A DNA stretch of 64,000 nt, taken from Micromonospora zamorensis (GTDB taxonomy: Bacteria; Actinomycetota; Actinomycetes; Mycobacteriales; Micromonosporaceae). The stretch spans positions 2,852,001 to 2,916,000 of the forward strand of contig NZ_LT607755.1 of NCBI RefSeq assembly GCF_900090275.1. Direction: 5' to 3'. Within the stretch, counting starts at the first letter, position 1. Each line of letters starts with the position of its first letter. Of the stretch, positions 42,390-52,360 are shown piece after piece. The notes beneath the pieces are model-generated. The model did no database searches. It was not told where the DNA came from and saw nothing but the letters and a program-made list of their open reading frames with translations. A program made the translations under genes and the position numbers.

Positions 42390-43163
42390 GTGGACGCCGT
42401 GACGCTGAGTACCCTGCTGGCCGCCGCCGCGATGGCCGGGTGGGTGGATGCCGTGGTCGGTGGTGGTGGGTTGTTGCTGCTGCCGGCGTTGTTGGTGGCT
42501 GCCCCGGGGTTGCCGGTGGCCACCGCGTTGGGCACGAACAAGTTGGCCGCGATCTTCGGTACGGCCACCGCGGCGGCGACGTACGCCCGCCGGACCACTG
42601 TCGACTGGCGGGTGGCGGCTCCGGCGGCGGGGGTGGCGGTGCTCAGCGCGGGGGTGGGCGCGGCGCTGGCCGGGGCGGTGCCGGCGTCGGCGTACCGGCC
42701 GGTCGTGCTGGTGGTGCTGGTGTCGGTGGCGGTGTTCGTGCTGCTGCGTCCCCGGATGGGGGTGGTGGCGGTGCCGGCGAGGCGGACTCCGGTGCGGGTG
42801 GCGGTGGTGATCGCGGTGGCCGGGGTGGGCATCGCCCTGTACGACGGTCTGATCGGTCCGGGGACCGGCACGTTCCTGGTGTTGGCGTTCACCGCTGTGA
42901 TCGGCGCGGACTTCGTGCACGGCTCGGCGATGGCGAAGGTCGTCAACGCGGGCACGAACCTGGGTGCGTTGGTGGTGTTCGGGGTGACCGGGCACGTGTG
43001 GTGGCTGCTGGGCGCGGGGATGGCGGTGTGCAACATCGCCGGCGCGGTGCTGGGGGCGCGGATGGCGTTGCGCCGCGGGTCGGGGTTCGTGCGGGTGGTG
43101 CTGCTGGTCGTGGTCGTGGCGTTGGTCGCGAAGCTCGGGTACGACCAGTGGGTGGCCCGCTGA
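42390..43163 (+). CDS. TauE/SafE-family sulfite exporter-like permease
   Basis: 257 residues, about eight helices in two similar halves. Repeats of the type Ala-Gly-Trp-Val-Asp-Ala-Val-Val-Gly-Gly-Gly-Gly-Leu and Leu-Gly-Thr-Asn-Lys (residues about 15-55), and later Asp-Gly-Leu-Ile-Gly-Pro-Gly-Thr-Gly, define the family. Members move sulfur anions or organosulfonates across the membrane; direction and substrate cannot be read here. GTG 42390 is chosen; a TTG three codons earlier is possible. TGATG overlap with the next gene implies coupling. Confidence 0.88.
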   Translation: MDAVTLSTLLAAAAMAGWVDAVVGGGGLLLLPALLVAAPGLPVATALGTNKLAAIFGTATAAATYARRTTVDWRVAAPAAGVAVLSAGVGAALAGAVPASAYRPVVLVVLVSVAVFVLLRPRMGVVAVPARRTPVRVAVVIAVAGVGIALYDGLIGPGTGTFLVLAFTAVIGADFVHGSAMAKVVNAGTNLGALVVFGVTGHVWWLLGAGMAVCNIAGAVLGARMALRRGSGFVRVVLLVVVVALVAKLGYDQWVAR

Positions 43164-43933
43164 TGGCGGTACGCCCCGAGCATGACCGTGCGGTCCTGGC
43201 GCGGTTGCTGGGCCGTGATCCGGTGCTGCACGCCTACCAGTTGGGTGACCTGGACGACTTCTTCTGGCCGTACACCTCGTGGTTTCGCTCCGGTGAGCAG
43301 GTCGCGTTGCTCTATCGCGGGGTGGACCCGCCGACGCTGCTGGCGTTCGCGGCGCCGGTGGACACCGCGGCGCTGGCGGCGTTGCTGGCCGACCTTGCGC
43401 CAGGGCTGCCCGCCCGGTTGTACGCGCACCTCTCCCCCGGGCTGTCCGACGTGCTGGCCGGGTCGTTCCGGTTGGATTCCGGTGGCGTGCACCACCGGAT
43501 GGCGTTGACCGATCCGGCCCGGTTGTCGGCGGTGCGTCCGGAGGGTGTGGTGCTCGGGCCGGTGGAGCTGCCGGGGTTGCGCCGCCTGTACGAGCGGGCG
43601 TACCCGGGGAACTGGTTCGATCCTCGGATGCTGGACACCGGGCAGTACCTGGGCGTACGCGAGGGCGGTGAGCTGGTGGCGGTGGCCGGGGTGCATGTGT
43701 GGTCCCCGGCCTACCGGGTGGCGGCGTTGGGCAACGTCACGACCCATCCGCTGTGGCGTGGACGGGGGCTGGGCGCGGCGGTGGTGGCGGCGCTGTGTGT
43801 CCGGCTGCGCGAGACCGTGGAGCACGTCACGTTGAACGTGAAGGCGGACAACACGGCGGCGGTAAGGCTCTACGAGCGGGTGGGGTTCACCCGGGTCGCC
43901 GACTACGAGGAGTGGACGCTGACGGCCCGGTGA
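43163..43933 (+). CDS. GNAT-family acetyltransferase with N-terminal extension domain
   Basis: 256 residues. The C-terminal half has the GNAT core: Asn-Val-Thr-Thr-His-Pro-Leu-Trp-Arg-Gly-Arg-Gly-Leu-Gly near residue 192, and Asn-Thr-Ala-Ala-Val-Arg-Leu-Tyr-Glu-Arg-Val-Gly-Phe near 230. The N-terminal half (about 1-120) resembles a degenerate acyltransferase domain found in two-domain GNATs. The ATG overlaps the permease stop, so it is translationally coupled to a transporter. Confidence 0.85.
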   Translation: MAVRPEHDRAVLARLLGRDPVLHAYQLGDLDDFFWPYTSWFRSGEQVALLYRGVDPPTLLAFAAPVDTAALAALLADLAPGLPARLYAHLSPGLSDVLAGSFRLDSGGVHHRMALTDPARLSAVRPEGVVLGPVELPGLRRLYERAYPGNWFDPRMLDTGQYLGVREGGELVAVAGVHVWSPAYRVAALGNVTTHPLWRGRGLGAAVVAALCVRLRETVEHVTLNVKADNTAAVRLYERVGFTRVADYEEWTLTAR

Positions 43934-43962
43934 CGCCTCGCCGCTCGTCTCGGGTGGTGCCG

Positions 43963-44472
43963 TCAGCGGCGGCGGCTGGGTGAGTCGAAGCGGCCGGCGC
44001 GGATCTCGCGCAGGGCCCGGCGGCGGATGTCACCGCGCAGGGTGTCGACGTAGAGCGTGCCGCGCAGGTGGTCGGTCTCGTGTTGCAGGGCGCGGGCGAG
44101 GAACCCGCTGCCGGCGATGGTCAACGGTTCGCCGTGCTGGTCGACGCCGCGGGCGGTGGCGTGCAGGGCCCGGGCGGTCGGGAAGTACAGCCCGGGGATG
44201 GACAGGCAGCCCTCCTCGTCGTCCTGGAGCTCGTCGGACAGTTCGAGGGTGGGGTTGATCAGGTGGCCGCGGTGCCCGTCGGCGTCGTAGACGAACACCT
44301 GGGCGCTGACGCCGATCTGGGGTGCGGCGACGCCGGCGCGGCCGGGGGCGCCGAGCAGGGTGTCCATCAGGTCGGTGACCAGGGCCCGCAGCTCGGCGTC
44401 GAAGGTGGTGACCGGTTCACATTCGGTGCGCAGGACGGGGTCGCCGATGATCCGGATGGGCCGCATGGTCAT
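43963..44472 (-). CDS. def: Peptide deformylase
   Basis: 169 residues with all three signature motifs: Gly-Val-Ala-Ala-Pro-Gln-Ile-Gly near 47, Glu-Glu-Gly-Cys-Leu-Ser-Ile-Pro-Gly near 86 (metal-binding Cys), and Gln-His-Glu-Thr-Asp-His near 129. It removes the formyl group from nascent proteins. No methionyl-tRNA formyltransferase gene is adjacent, so it may be one of several def copies. An ATG two codons downstream is an alternative start. Confidence 0.95.
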   Translation of the reverse strand: MTMRPIRIIGDPVLRTECEPVTTFDAELRALVTDLMDTLLGAPGRAGVAAPQIGVSAQVFVYDADGHRGHLINPTLELSDELQDDEEGCLSIPGLYFPTARALHATARGVDQHGEPLTIAGSGFLARALQHETDHLRGTLYVDTLRGDIRRRALREIRAGRFDSPSRRR

Positions 44473-44503
44473 GTCGGTCAGCGTATCGCCGGTGGCGGTG
44501 GGG

Positions 44504-45835
44504 TCACCGCCCGGCCAGGGTGGCGCGGATCGGGGCTGTCTTCGCGGCGGCTTCGGCGACCTCGGCGGACGCGTCGCTGTCCCAGGTGATGCCGCCGCCT
44601 GCCCAGGTGTGCAGGTGCTGGCCGTCGGCGGCGGCGGTGCGGATGGTCAGGCCGAGGTCGACGCGGCCGGGGGCTACCCAGCCCAGCGCGCCCATGCTGG
44701 CGCCGCGACCGACGGGTTCGAGGGCGGCGATCTGGGTGAGGGCGGCGCGTTTGGGCGCGCCGGTGACGGACCCGCCGGGGCAGGTGGCGCGCAGCAGGTC
44801 GGCGAGGCCGAGGCCGTCGGCGGCCGCGGCGCGGACTGTCGACTCGGCCTGCCATAGGTCGCACCAGCGGCGGACGGTGAACAGGTCGTCGACGGTGACG
44901 GTGCCGGTGCGGGCGATGCGGGCGAGGTCGTTGCGTTCCAGGTCGACGATCATGACGTGTTCGGCGCGTTCCTTGGCGCTGGCGTGGAGTTCGGCGCGGC
45001 CGGTGGCGGTGGCCGGGCGGGTGCCCTTGATGGGTCGGGTGATCAGGTGTCCGTCGGTGACCTCGATGAGGGTTTCCGGGGAGGCGCAGCCGATGGCCCA
45101 GCCGTCGCCGGTGAGGACGCCGCCGTAGCGGGCGCCGGGGAGCGCGCCGAGGCGGCTGAGGGCGGGCAGGGGGTCGCCGGCGTAGCGGGCGGCGGCGTGC
45201 CCGACGAGGTTGGTCTGGTAGACGTCGCCGCGGCCGATGGCGGCGCGGACCTGGTCGACGGCGTCGGCGTGTTGACGCGGCGTCCAGCTCTCGGTCCACT
45301 CGCCGAGCCACCACGGCGACGCCGGTGCGCCCGGTGGGGTGGCCCGGGTGGGGCGGTGGTCGTAGACGACGACGGCGAGGTCGGGCAGGGTCGGCGCGGG
45401 CTCGGGCGCCGCGCCGGGCGCACCGGCCAGGTGGGCCCCGGCCGCGGCGGACAGGTAGAGCGCCGCCCCGCAGACCCCGGTGTCGTGCTGGCGGGTGGCC
45501 GGCCGGGTGAGGTCGTGCAGTGGCATGCCGTGCGCGGCGAGGAACTCCTCGGCGAGTGCGGCGGGGTCGCCGCCGTCACTGAGGCGCCACTGCAGTCGGA
45601 CGCGTTCGGTCAGGGCGCCTCGGCACGCGGCCGGCGCCGCCGGCACATCGACCAACGCGGTCGGGCCGCTGCCCGCGGCCAACGTGGCTGAGCCGCTGCC
45701 CGCGGCCAACGTGGCTGAGCCGCTGCCCGCGGCCAACGTGGCTGAGCCGCTGCCCGCGGCCAACTGAGCTGAGCCGCTGCCCGCGGCACCAACCTGTGGG
45801 AGCGTTTCCACGCCGTACGGTCCGACCTTCCTCAT
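44504..45835 (-). CDS. pabB: Aminodeoxychorismate synthase component I (chorismate-binding)
   Basis: 443 residues. The chorismate-binding domain (about 165-440) contains Gly-Arg-Gly-Asp-Val-Tyr-Gln-Thr-Asn-Leu, Pro-Ile-Lys-Gly-Thr-Arg-Pro near 275, and Gly-Gly-Ser-Val-Thr-Gly-Ala-Pro-Lys near 355, with the catalytic lysines of PabB. It converts chorismate and ammonia to aminodeoxychorismate for folate. Residues about 15-60 are a tandem Ala-Ala-Gly-Ser-Gly-Ser-Ala-Thr-Leu repeat encoded by a 27-bp DNA repeat, absent from normal PabB. True translation might start after it. No pabA or pabC is adjacent. Confidence 0.85.
   Translation of the reverse strand: MRKVGPYGVETLPQVGAAGSGSAQLAAGSGSATLAAGSGSATLAAGSGSATLAAGSGPTALVDVPAAPAACRGALTERVRLQWRLSDGGDPAALAEEFLAAHGMPLHDLTRPATRQHDTGVCGAALYLSAAAGAHLAGAPGAAPEPAPTLPDLAVVVYDHRPTRATPPGAPASPWWLGEWTESWTPRQHADAVDQVRAAIGRGDVYQTNLVGHAAARYAGDPLPALSRLGALPGARYGGVLTGDGWAIGCASPETLIEVTDGHLITRPIKGTRPATATGRAELHASAKERAEHVMIVDLERNDLARIARTGTVTVDDLFTVRRWCDLWQAESTVRAAAADGLGLADLLRATCPGGSVTGAPKRAALTQIAALEPVGRGASMGALGWVAPGRVDLGLTIRTAAADGQHLHTWAGGGITWDSDASAEVAEAAAKTAPIRATLAGR
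45665..45791 (-). repeat. 27-bp tandem repeat, about 4.7 copies, inside pabB
   Basis: Units start GCCGCTGCCCGCGGCCAACG on the plus strand; copies 1-3 are identical, copy 4 has a few substitutions and copy 5 is partial. Unit length is nine codons, so copy-number change keeps the pabB frame. Confidence 0.9.
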
Positions 45836-45908
45836 CCGTTCAGTGGATTTCCGGTGCGCCAGGTGGGCACCTGCTCGATGCTGGACACTTTCGCTTGGTA
45901 CTGTGCGT

Positions 45909-45936
45909 CACTGGTCATGTGAACCATGACACAGTG
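45909..45936. promoter_or_regulatory. Interrupted palindrome between pabB and the DUF5999 gene
   Basis: GTCAT-N7-ATGAC is flanked by CACTG and CAGTG, giving ten paired positions with one bulge in a divergent promoter region. Confidence 0.4.
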
Positions 45937-45958
45937 CCCCCACAGTCCGGAGAACCCG

Positions 45959-46159
45959 ATGTGCCAGCACCAACCGACCTGCCCCTCTGCTGAAGCCACC
46001 GATCGGGAAGCCGCGCGAGTCCTCGCTTGCTTCCGTGAGCAGGGCTGGAGCCTGCTCTGCAATGGTGTCATCGTCTTCGAGGACACCGGCGAGCTGCTCC
46101 CCGACGGCAGCAGCATCGCACCGCACCGTGGCCCCGCCCGTCACGCCCTCGTCGCCTGA
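45959..46159 (+). CDS. DUF5999 family small protein
   Basis: 66 residues starting Met-Cys-Gln-His-Gln-Pro-Thr-Cys-Pro. The pattern Asp-Arg-Glu-Ala-Ala-Arg, Gly-Trp-Ser-Leu-Leu-Cys-Asn-Gly-Val, Glu-Asp-Thr-Gly-Glu-Leu-Leu-Pro-Asp-Gly and Ile-Ala-Pro-His-Arg-Gly-Pro matches a family common in actinobacteria and of unknown function. Three cysteines and two histidines might bind metal (inference). CGGAGAA serves as ribosome-binding site. Divergent from pabB. Confidence 0.82.
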   Translation: MCQHQPTCPSAEATDREAARVLACFREQGWSLLCNGVIVFEDTGELLPDGSSIAPHRGPARHALVA

Positions 46160-46243
46160 TCGACCACTCAGAGTCACCGAATAGCCGCCGTCGACCCAGG
46201 CTGGTCCCCCGGTAAGGGACACCGAGCCCAGGTCGCAGCGGCT

Positions 46244-46273
46244 GCCGGGGCGGCCAACACCGCCCGCCCCGGC
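46244..46273. terminator. Bidirectional hairpin between DUF5999 and gcvP
   Basis: GCCGGGGCGG pairs with CCGCCCCGGC across a 10-nt loop between the two convergent stops. Confidence 0.5.
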
Positions 46274-46308
46274 TCGCCGTCGTTCGTCCTCGAACGCCCC
46301 CGGCGTTG

Positions 46309-49131
<2,823 letters not shown>

Positions 49132-49194
49132 AGGAGGCACTCCCGGGGCGAGGTCGACGTGTCGGCCTCCCCCTCTGTCGCACCCCATGGGGCG

Positions 49195-49298
49195 CTCCAC
49201 AGTGCCTGCCCACGAGGTCCTTTTGCCTGAGAGGTTCCGGGGAGGATTTGCCCCTTCGGCGCCGCCCTGCGTGCTGTCGGGCGGTCTCTCCCACGTGG
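49195..49298 (-). ncRNA. Glycine riboswitch (single aptamer) upstream of gcvP
   Basis: On the minus strand the conserved aptamer elements occur in order: GGGAGAG, GCGCCGAAGGGGCAA, CCTCTCAGGCAAAAGGAC. P1 pairs CCACG (49298-49294) with CGTGG (49214-49210). About 60 nt separate the aptamer from the gcvP start. Only one full aptamer is visible; a short GC-rich hairpin after it may act as ghost aptamer or expression platform. Glycine binding should turn on gcvP (known for the family). Confidence 0.93.
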
Positions 49299-49303
49299 GT
49301 GTT

Positions 49304-49333
49304 ACCGGCGCTCCCAACGCTACCAGCGCCGGT
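49304..49333 (-). terminator. 9-bp stem between the sirtuin gene and the riboswitch
   Basis: ACCGGCGCT pairs with AGCGCCGGT across 12 nt. It probably ends the sirtuin transcript before the gcvP leader. ACGCTA in its loop (TAGCGT on the minus strand) could be the gcvP -10. Confidence 0.45.
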
Positions 49334-49374
49334 GTTTCCCGCAGATGTCCTACCCCGGCCCCCGTGCCCGCCGT

Positions 49375-50223
49375 TCAGACCCCGACCGTCGCCGCGTTGC
49401 CGGCGACCCGGGCGGCCAGCTCCGGCAGCAGCGCACCCAACGGGGCGTCGACGCACACGCTGGCGTGTGCGTCGCCACGCGTCGGACCCTGGTTGACGAT
49501 CGCCACCGGGATGCCCTGTTTCGCCGCCCGAATCACGAAACGTCGGCCCGACATCACCGTCAACGACGACCCCAGCACCAGCAACGACCGGGCCTGCTCC
49601 ACGGCCGTGAAGCAGCGCGCCACCCGCTGCGGTGGCACCGTCTCGCCGAAGAACACCACGTCGGGCTTCAACATGCCGGTGCCGCAGATCCCGCAGTCCA
49701 CCGGCCGGAACGCCGCCACCTGCTCGTCGGGGAGATCCACATCACCGTCCGGGTTGACCGCGGCGACCCGGGCCACGAAATCCGGGTTGGCCTCGCGCAG
49801 CCGCCGGTCCAGTTCCTCCCGGGAGGTCAGGTTGCCGCAGTCCAGGCAGGTCACCTCGTCGAGGCGACCATGCAACTCGATCACCGACGTGCTGCCGGCC
49901 GCGCCGTGCAGACCGTCGACGTTCTGGGTGATCACCGCGTCGACCAGCCCGGCCCGTTGCAGCCCGGCGACCGCCCGGTGCCCGGCGTTGGGCGCCGCGC
50001 CCGCGATCAACCGCCATCCCAGGTGGCTGCGCGCCCAGTAGCGCCGCCGGGCGAGGGGGTCACGGGTGAACGCCTGGAACGTCATCGGGGTGTGCCGCCG
50101 GGCCACCCCGCTGGGCCCCCGATAGTCGGGGATGCCCGACTCGGTGGACAGGCCCGCACCGCTGAGCACCACCACCCCACCACCGGCCACCAGCGAGGTC
50201 AACGCGTCGAAGCTCTCCGTCAC
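49375..50223 (-). CDS. Sirtuin NAD-dependent protein deacylase
   Basis: 282 residues. The sirtuin series is complete: Gly-Ala-Gly-Leu-Ser-Thr-Glu-Ser-Gly-Ile-Pro-Asp-Tyr-Arg near residue 22, Thr-Gln-Asn-Val-Asp-Gly-Leu-His near 99, catalytic His in Glu-Leu-His-Gly near 117, and zinc cysteines in Cys-Leu-Asp-Cys and Cys-Gly-Ile-Cys. It removes acyl groups from lysines using NAD. Many actinobacteria carry one such class together with a Sir2-type CobB. It precedes gcvP on the same strand but is separated by a hairpin. Confidence 0.93.
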   Translation of the reverse strand: MTESFDALTSLVAGGGVVVLSGAGLSTESGIPDYRGPSGVARRHTPMTFQAFTRDPLARRRYWARSHLGWRLIAGAAPNAGHRAVAGLQRAGLVDAVITQNVDGLHGAAGSTSVIELHGRLDEVTCLDCGNLTSREELDRRLREANPDFVARVAAVNPDGDVDLPDEQVAAFRPVDCGICGTGMLKPDVVFFGETVPPQRVARCFTAVEQARSLLVLGSSLTVMSGRRFVIRAAKQGIPVAIVNQGPTRGDAHASVCVDAPLGALLPELAARVAGNAATVGV

Positions 50224-50289
50224 CCCTCCATGCTGCCTCAGCGCACCCGCCGACGCCGAGCCTCACCCCGGCGGGAAGCGCCGCGACGT

Positions 50290-51357
50290 CTACACCGCCA
50301 CGATGTCGGCGACGACGCAGGCGACGTTGTCCGGCGCACCCTCGGCCCGCGCCAGGTCGATCAACCCCCGCACCGTCTGCTCGGGATCGGTGGCCGCGCC
50401 CAGCACCGCGCACAGATCGGCCCGGTCGACGACGGCGGACAACCCGTCGGAGCACAGCAGGTACCGGTCACCGGGCAGCGCCGTACGGAGCGCGAGATCC
50501 GCCTCGACCTGCGGACCGGCGCCGAGGGCACGCACCAGCATCGCCCGCTGCGGATGCGTGGCGGCCTCAACGGGGTCGAGGCGACCCTGATCCACCTGGG
50601 CCCGCACCCACGTGTGGTCCTGCGTCAACAGCGACAGCTCACCGTCGCGCAACAGGTACGCCCGGGTGTCACCGACGTGCACGAGGGCCAGTTGGGAGCC
50701 GCTGCGCAGCAACGCGGTCAGCGTGGTGACCGGCTGATGATCGTCGGTCGCCAACCCGCGCACCGCACGGTCGGCGTCGGCGACCGCCCCGGCGAGCATC
50801 GTCAGCAGCTCCACGGCCGGCGCGTCCGTGAGCTCCAGCGGCCTGAGGGCGTCGATGGCGGCAGCGCTCGCGTCCGCGCCACCGGCCCCTCGCATGCCGT
50901 CGGCGACGGCGAGCAACCGCTGGCTGGCGTACGCGGCGTCCTCGTTGCTGTCGCGCACGGCACCGGTCTCACAGTCGGAGGCGTAACGGACGGCAAGGGT
51001 GGGGTTCGGTGATGACATGGTGGTGCTCCCTCCGGACAGATGATCCACGAGGACGGTGGCGAGCCGGGCGCGCGCCGCGGTGTCGGCGGTGACCTGCCGC
51101 CAGTACGCGGTGATCGCCTCAGCCGCCGCCGCGGGCGCCAACCCACACACGGTGCGGATCATGGCCAGCGGCATGCCGATGCGGCGCAGCTGGGCGACCA
51201 GCCGGGCCAGCGGCACCTGGTCCGGGTCGTAGAGCCGGTACCCGGACTCGGGATCGACCGCGGCCGGCAGCAGCACCCCCACCTGGTCGTACAGGCGCAG
51301 GGCCTTCGGTGTCAGTCCCGCCGCCTGGGCGAACGCCCCGATGGTCAGCAGCCCCAC
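50290..51357 (-). CDS. MerR-type HTH fused to a PP2C phosphatase
   Basis: 355 residues. Residues 1-70 are a MerR DNA-binding domain (Leu-Thr-Ile-Gly-Ala-Phe-Ala-Gln-Ala-Ala-Gly-Leu; Leu-Arg-Leu-Tyr-Asp-Gln). From about 118 a PP2C domain follows with Arg-Asp-Ser-Asn-Glu-Asp, Ala-Asp-Gly-Met-Arg-Gly, Gly-Asp-Thr-Arg-Ala-Tyr, Cys-Ser-Asp-Gly-Leu and Pro-Asp-Asn-Val, so metal-binding aspartates are present. GTG 51357 has a GAGGAGGAAG site. An internal ATG at 51018 has its own GGAGGG site at good spacing and would yield phosphatase alone (242 residues). It may couple Ser/Thr dephosphorylation to transcription. Confidence 0.85.
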   Translation of the reverse strand: MGLLTIGAFAQAAGLTPKALRLYDQVGVLLPAAVDPESGYRLYDPDQVPLARLVAQLRRIGMPLAMIRTVCGLAPAAAAEAITAYWRQVTADTAARARLATVLVDHLSGGSTTMSSPNPTLAVRYASDCETGAVRDSNEDAAYASQRLLAVADGMRGAGGADASAAAIDALRPLELTDAPAVELLTMLAGAVADADRAVRGLATDDHQPVTTLTALLRSGSQLALVHVGDTRAYLLRDGELSLLTQDHTWVRAQVDQGRLDPVEAATHPQRAMLVRALGAGPQVEADLALRTALPGDRYLLCSDGLSAVVDRADLCAVLGAATDPEQTVRGLIDLARAEGAPDNVACVVADIVAV

Positions 51358-51408
51358 GTCGGCTTCCTCCTCGTGCCGGTCACGGCAACCGACAGGCACC
51401 AGACTGGG

Positions 51409-51427
51409 CCTTGACCAAAGGTCAAGG
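51409..51427. promoter_or_regulatory. Palindrome CCTTGACC-AAA-GGTCAAGG, candidate MerR operator
   Basis: Perfect 8-bp arms 51 nt upstream of the MerR-PP2C start. The arms contain TTGACC, -35-like on both strands. MerR proteins typically bind such dyads within their own promoter. Confidence 0.6.
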
Positions 51428-51496
51428 TCAAGACCCGGACCCGGGCGCGCATCGGGTTGGGACGCCTTGTGCCGCACGTGCTGGCGGCACCGCCGG

Positions 51497-51502
51497 TAGT
51501 TT
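51497..51502 (+). promoter_or_regulatory. Leaderless -10 element TAGTTT
   Basis: Ends 6 nt before the ATG at 51509, which has no Shine-Dalgarno sequence. Confidence 0.4.
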
Positions 51503-51508
51503 GGTCGT

Positions 51509-52165
51509 ATGCGAGTCGTCATCGCCGGAGGTCACGGCAAGATCGCCCTACTGCTGCAACGTCACCTCGCCGGGCGCGGTGACACCCCGGTGGGTCTGAT
51601 CCGCAACCCCGAGCAGGCCGCGACGCTGCGCGCCGCCGGCGCCACCCCCGTCGTCTGCGACCTGGAACACGCCGACGTCACCGAGGTCGCCGCGCACCTC
51701 GACCGCGCCGACGCGGTGATCTTCGCCGCGGGCGCCGGCCCCGGCAGCAGCGCCGCCCGCAAGGACAGCGTCGACCGGGGGGCCGCCGCGCTGCTCGCCG
51801 ACGCCGCCACCCGCGCCGGTGTCCACCGCTACCTGCTGGTCTCCTCCATGGGCGTGGACGACCCACCGGCCGCCGGCACCGACGACGTATGGGCGGCGTA
51901 CCTGAGGGCGAAACGCGCCGCCGAGGACGACCTGCGCGGCCGCGCCCTGGCCTGGACGGTGCTGCGACCCGGCCAGCTCACCGACAACGAGCCCAACGGG
52001 CGGGTCACCCTCACCCGGCACGCCGGCCGCGGCGCGATCAGCCGCGCCGACGTCGCCCACGTCCTCGCCGCGCTGCTGGACACACCCGGCACCGCCGGTG
52101 CGACCCTGGAACTCGTCGACGGGCCCACCCCGATCGCCGACGCCGTCCAGGCCGCCCACGCCTGA
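51509..52165 (+). CDS. NAD(P)-binding atypical SDR (NmrA-like)
   Basis: 218 residues. The N-terminal Ile-Ala-Gly-Gly-His-Gly-Lys-Ile-Ala loop (residues 4-12) is a variant GxxGxxG cofactor site. Val-Ser-Ser-Met-Gly follows near 113 and Arg-Pro-Gly-Gln-Leu-Thr near 153. These atypical SDRs often lack the catalytic Tyr-Lys pair; here a Tyr-Leu-Arg-Ala-Lys occurs near 131 and may serve. A redox sensor or NAD(P)H-dependent reductase of unknown substrate. Divergent from MerR-PP2C; a MITE-like hairpin follows 26 nt after its stop. Confidence 0.82.
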   Translation: MRVVIAGGHGKIALLLQRHLAGRGDTPVGLIRNPEQAATLRAAGATPVVCDLEHADVTEVAAHLDRADAVIFAAGAGPGSSAARKDSVDRGAAALLADAATRAGVHRYLLVSSMGVDDPPAAGTDDVWAAYLRAKRAAEDDLRGRALAWTVLRPGQLTDNEPNGRVTLTRHAGRGAISRADVAHVLAALLDTPGTAGATLELVDGPTPIADAVQAAHA

Positions 52166-52191
52166 GGGACAGCGCCGCCCGCGCCGGGCCG

Positions 52192-52360
52192 CTAGGGCCT
52201 GTTTCATAAGGGCGGTCGAGCCGAGGCGGAGTCCGGGCGGCGACCCGGCAAGGCGGGGTTTCGTCCGGATACCGGTGTTGTATCTGGACGAAACCGCAAC
52301 GCCGCCGGTCGTCGTCCGGGCCCGCCGCAGGCCGGCCAGTCCTTGTGAAACAGGCCCTAG
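52192..52360. mobile_element. MITE-like 169-bp palindromic element
   Basis: The ends read CTAGGGCCTGTTTCATAAG and CTTGTGAAACAGGCCCTAG, 18 of 19 bp complementary. The interior continues as an imperfect hairpin to GTTTCGTCC-N22-GGACGAAAC around the centre. CTAG at both ends is the likely target duplication (as for IS427-type IS5 elements) or TA with conserved flanks. No ORF is present, so it is non-autonomous. Its right-hand CTAG provides the stop codon of the VWA gene. Confidence 0.8.

Noticed and set aside
45665-45791. CRISPR-like array
   Set aside because: Units are contiguous 27-bp copies without unique spacers and lie in a coding frame; this is a minisatellite.
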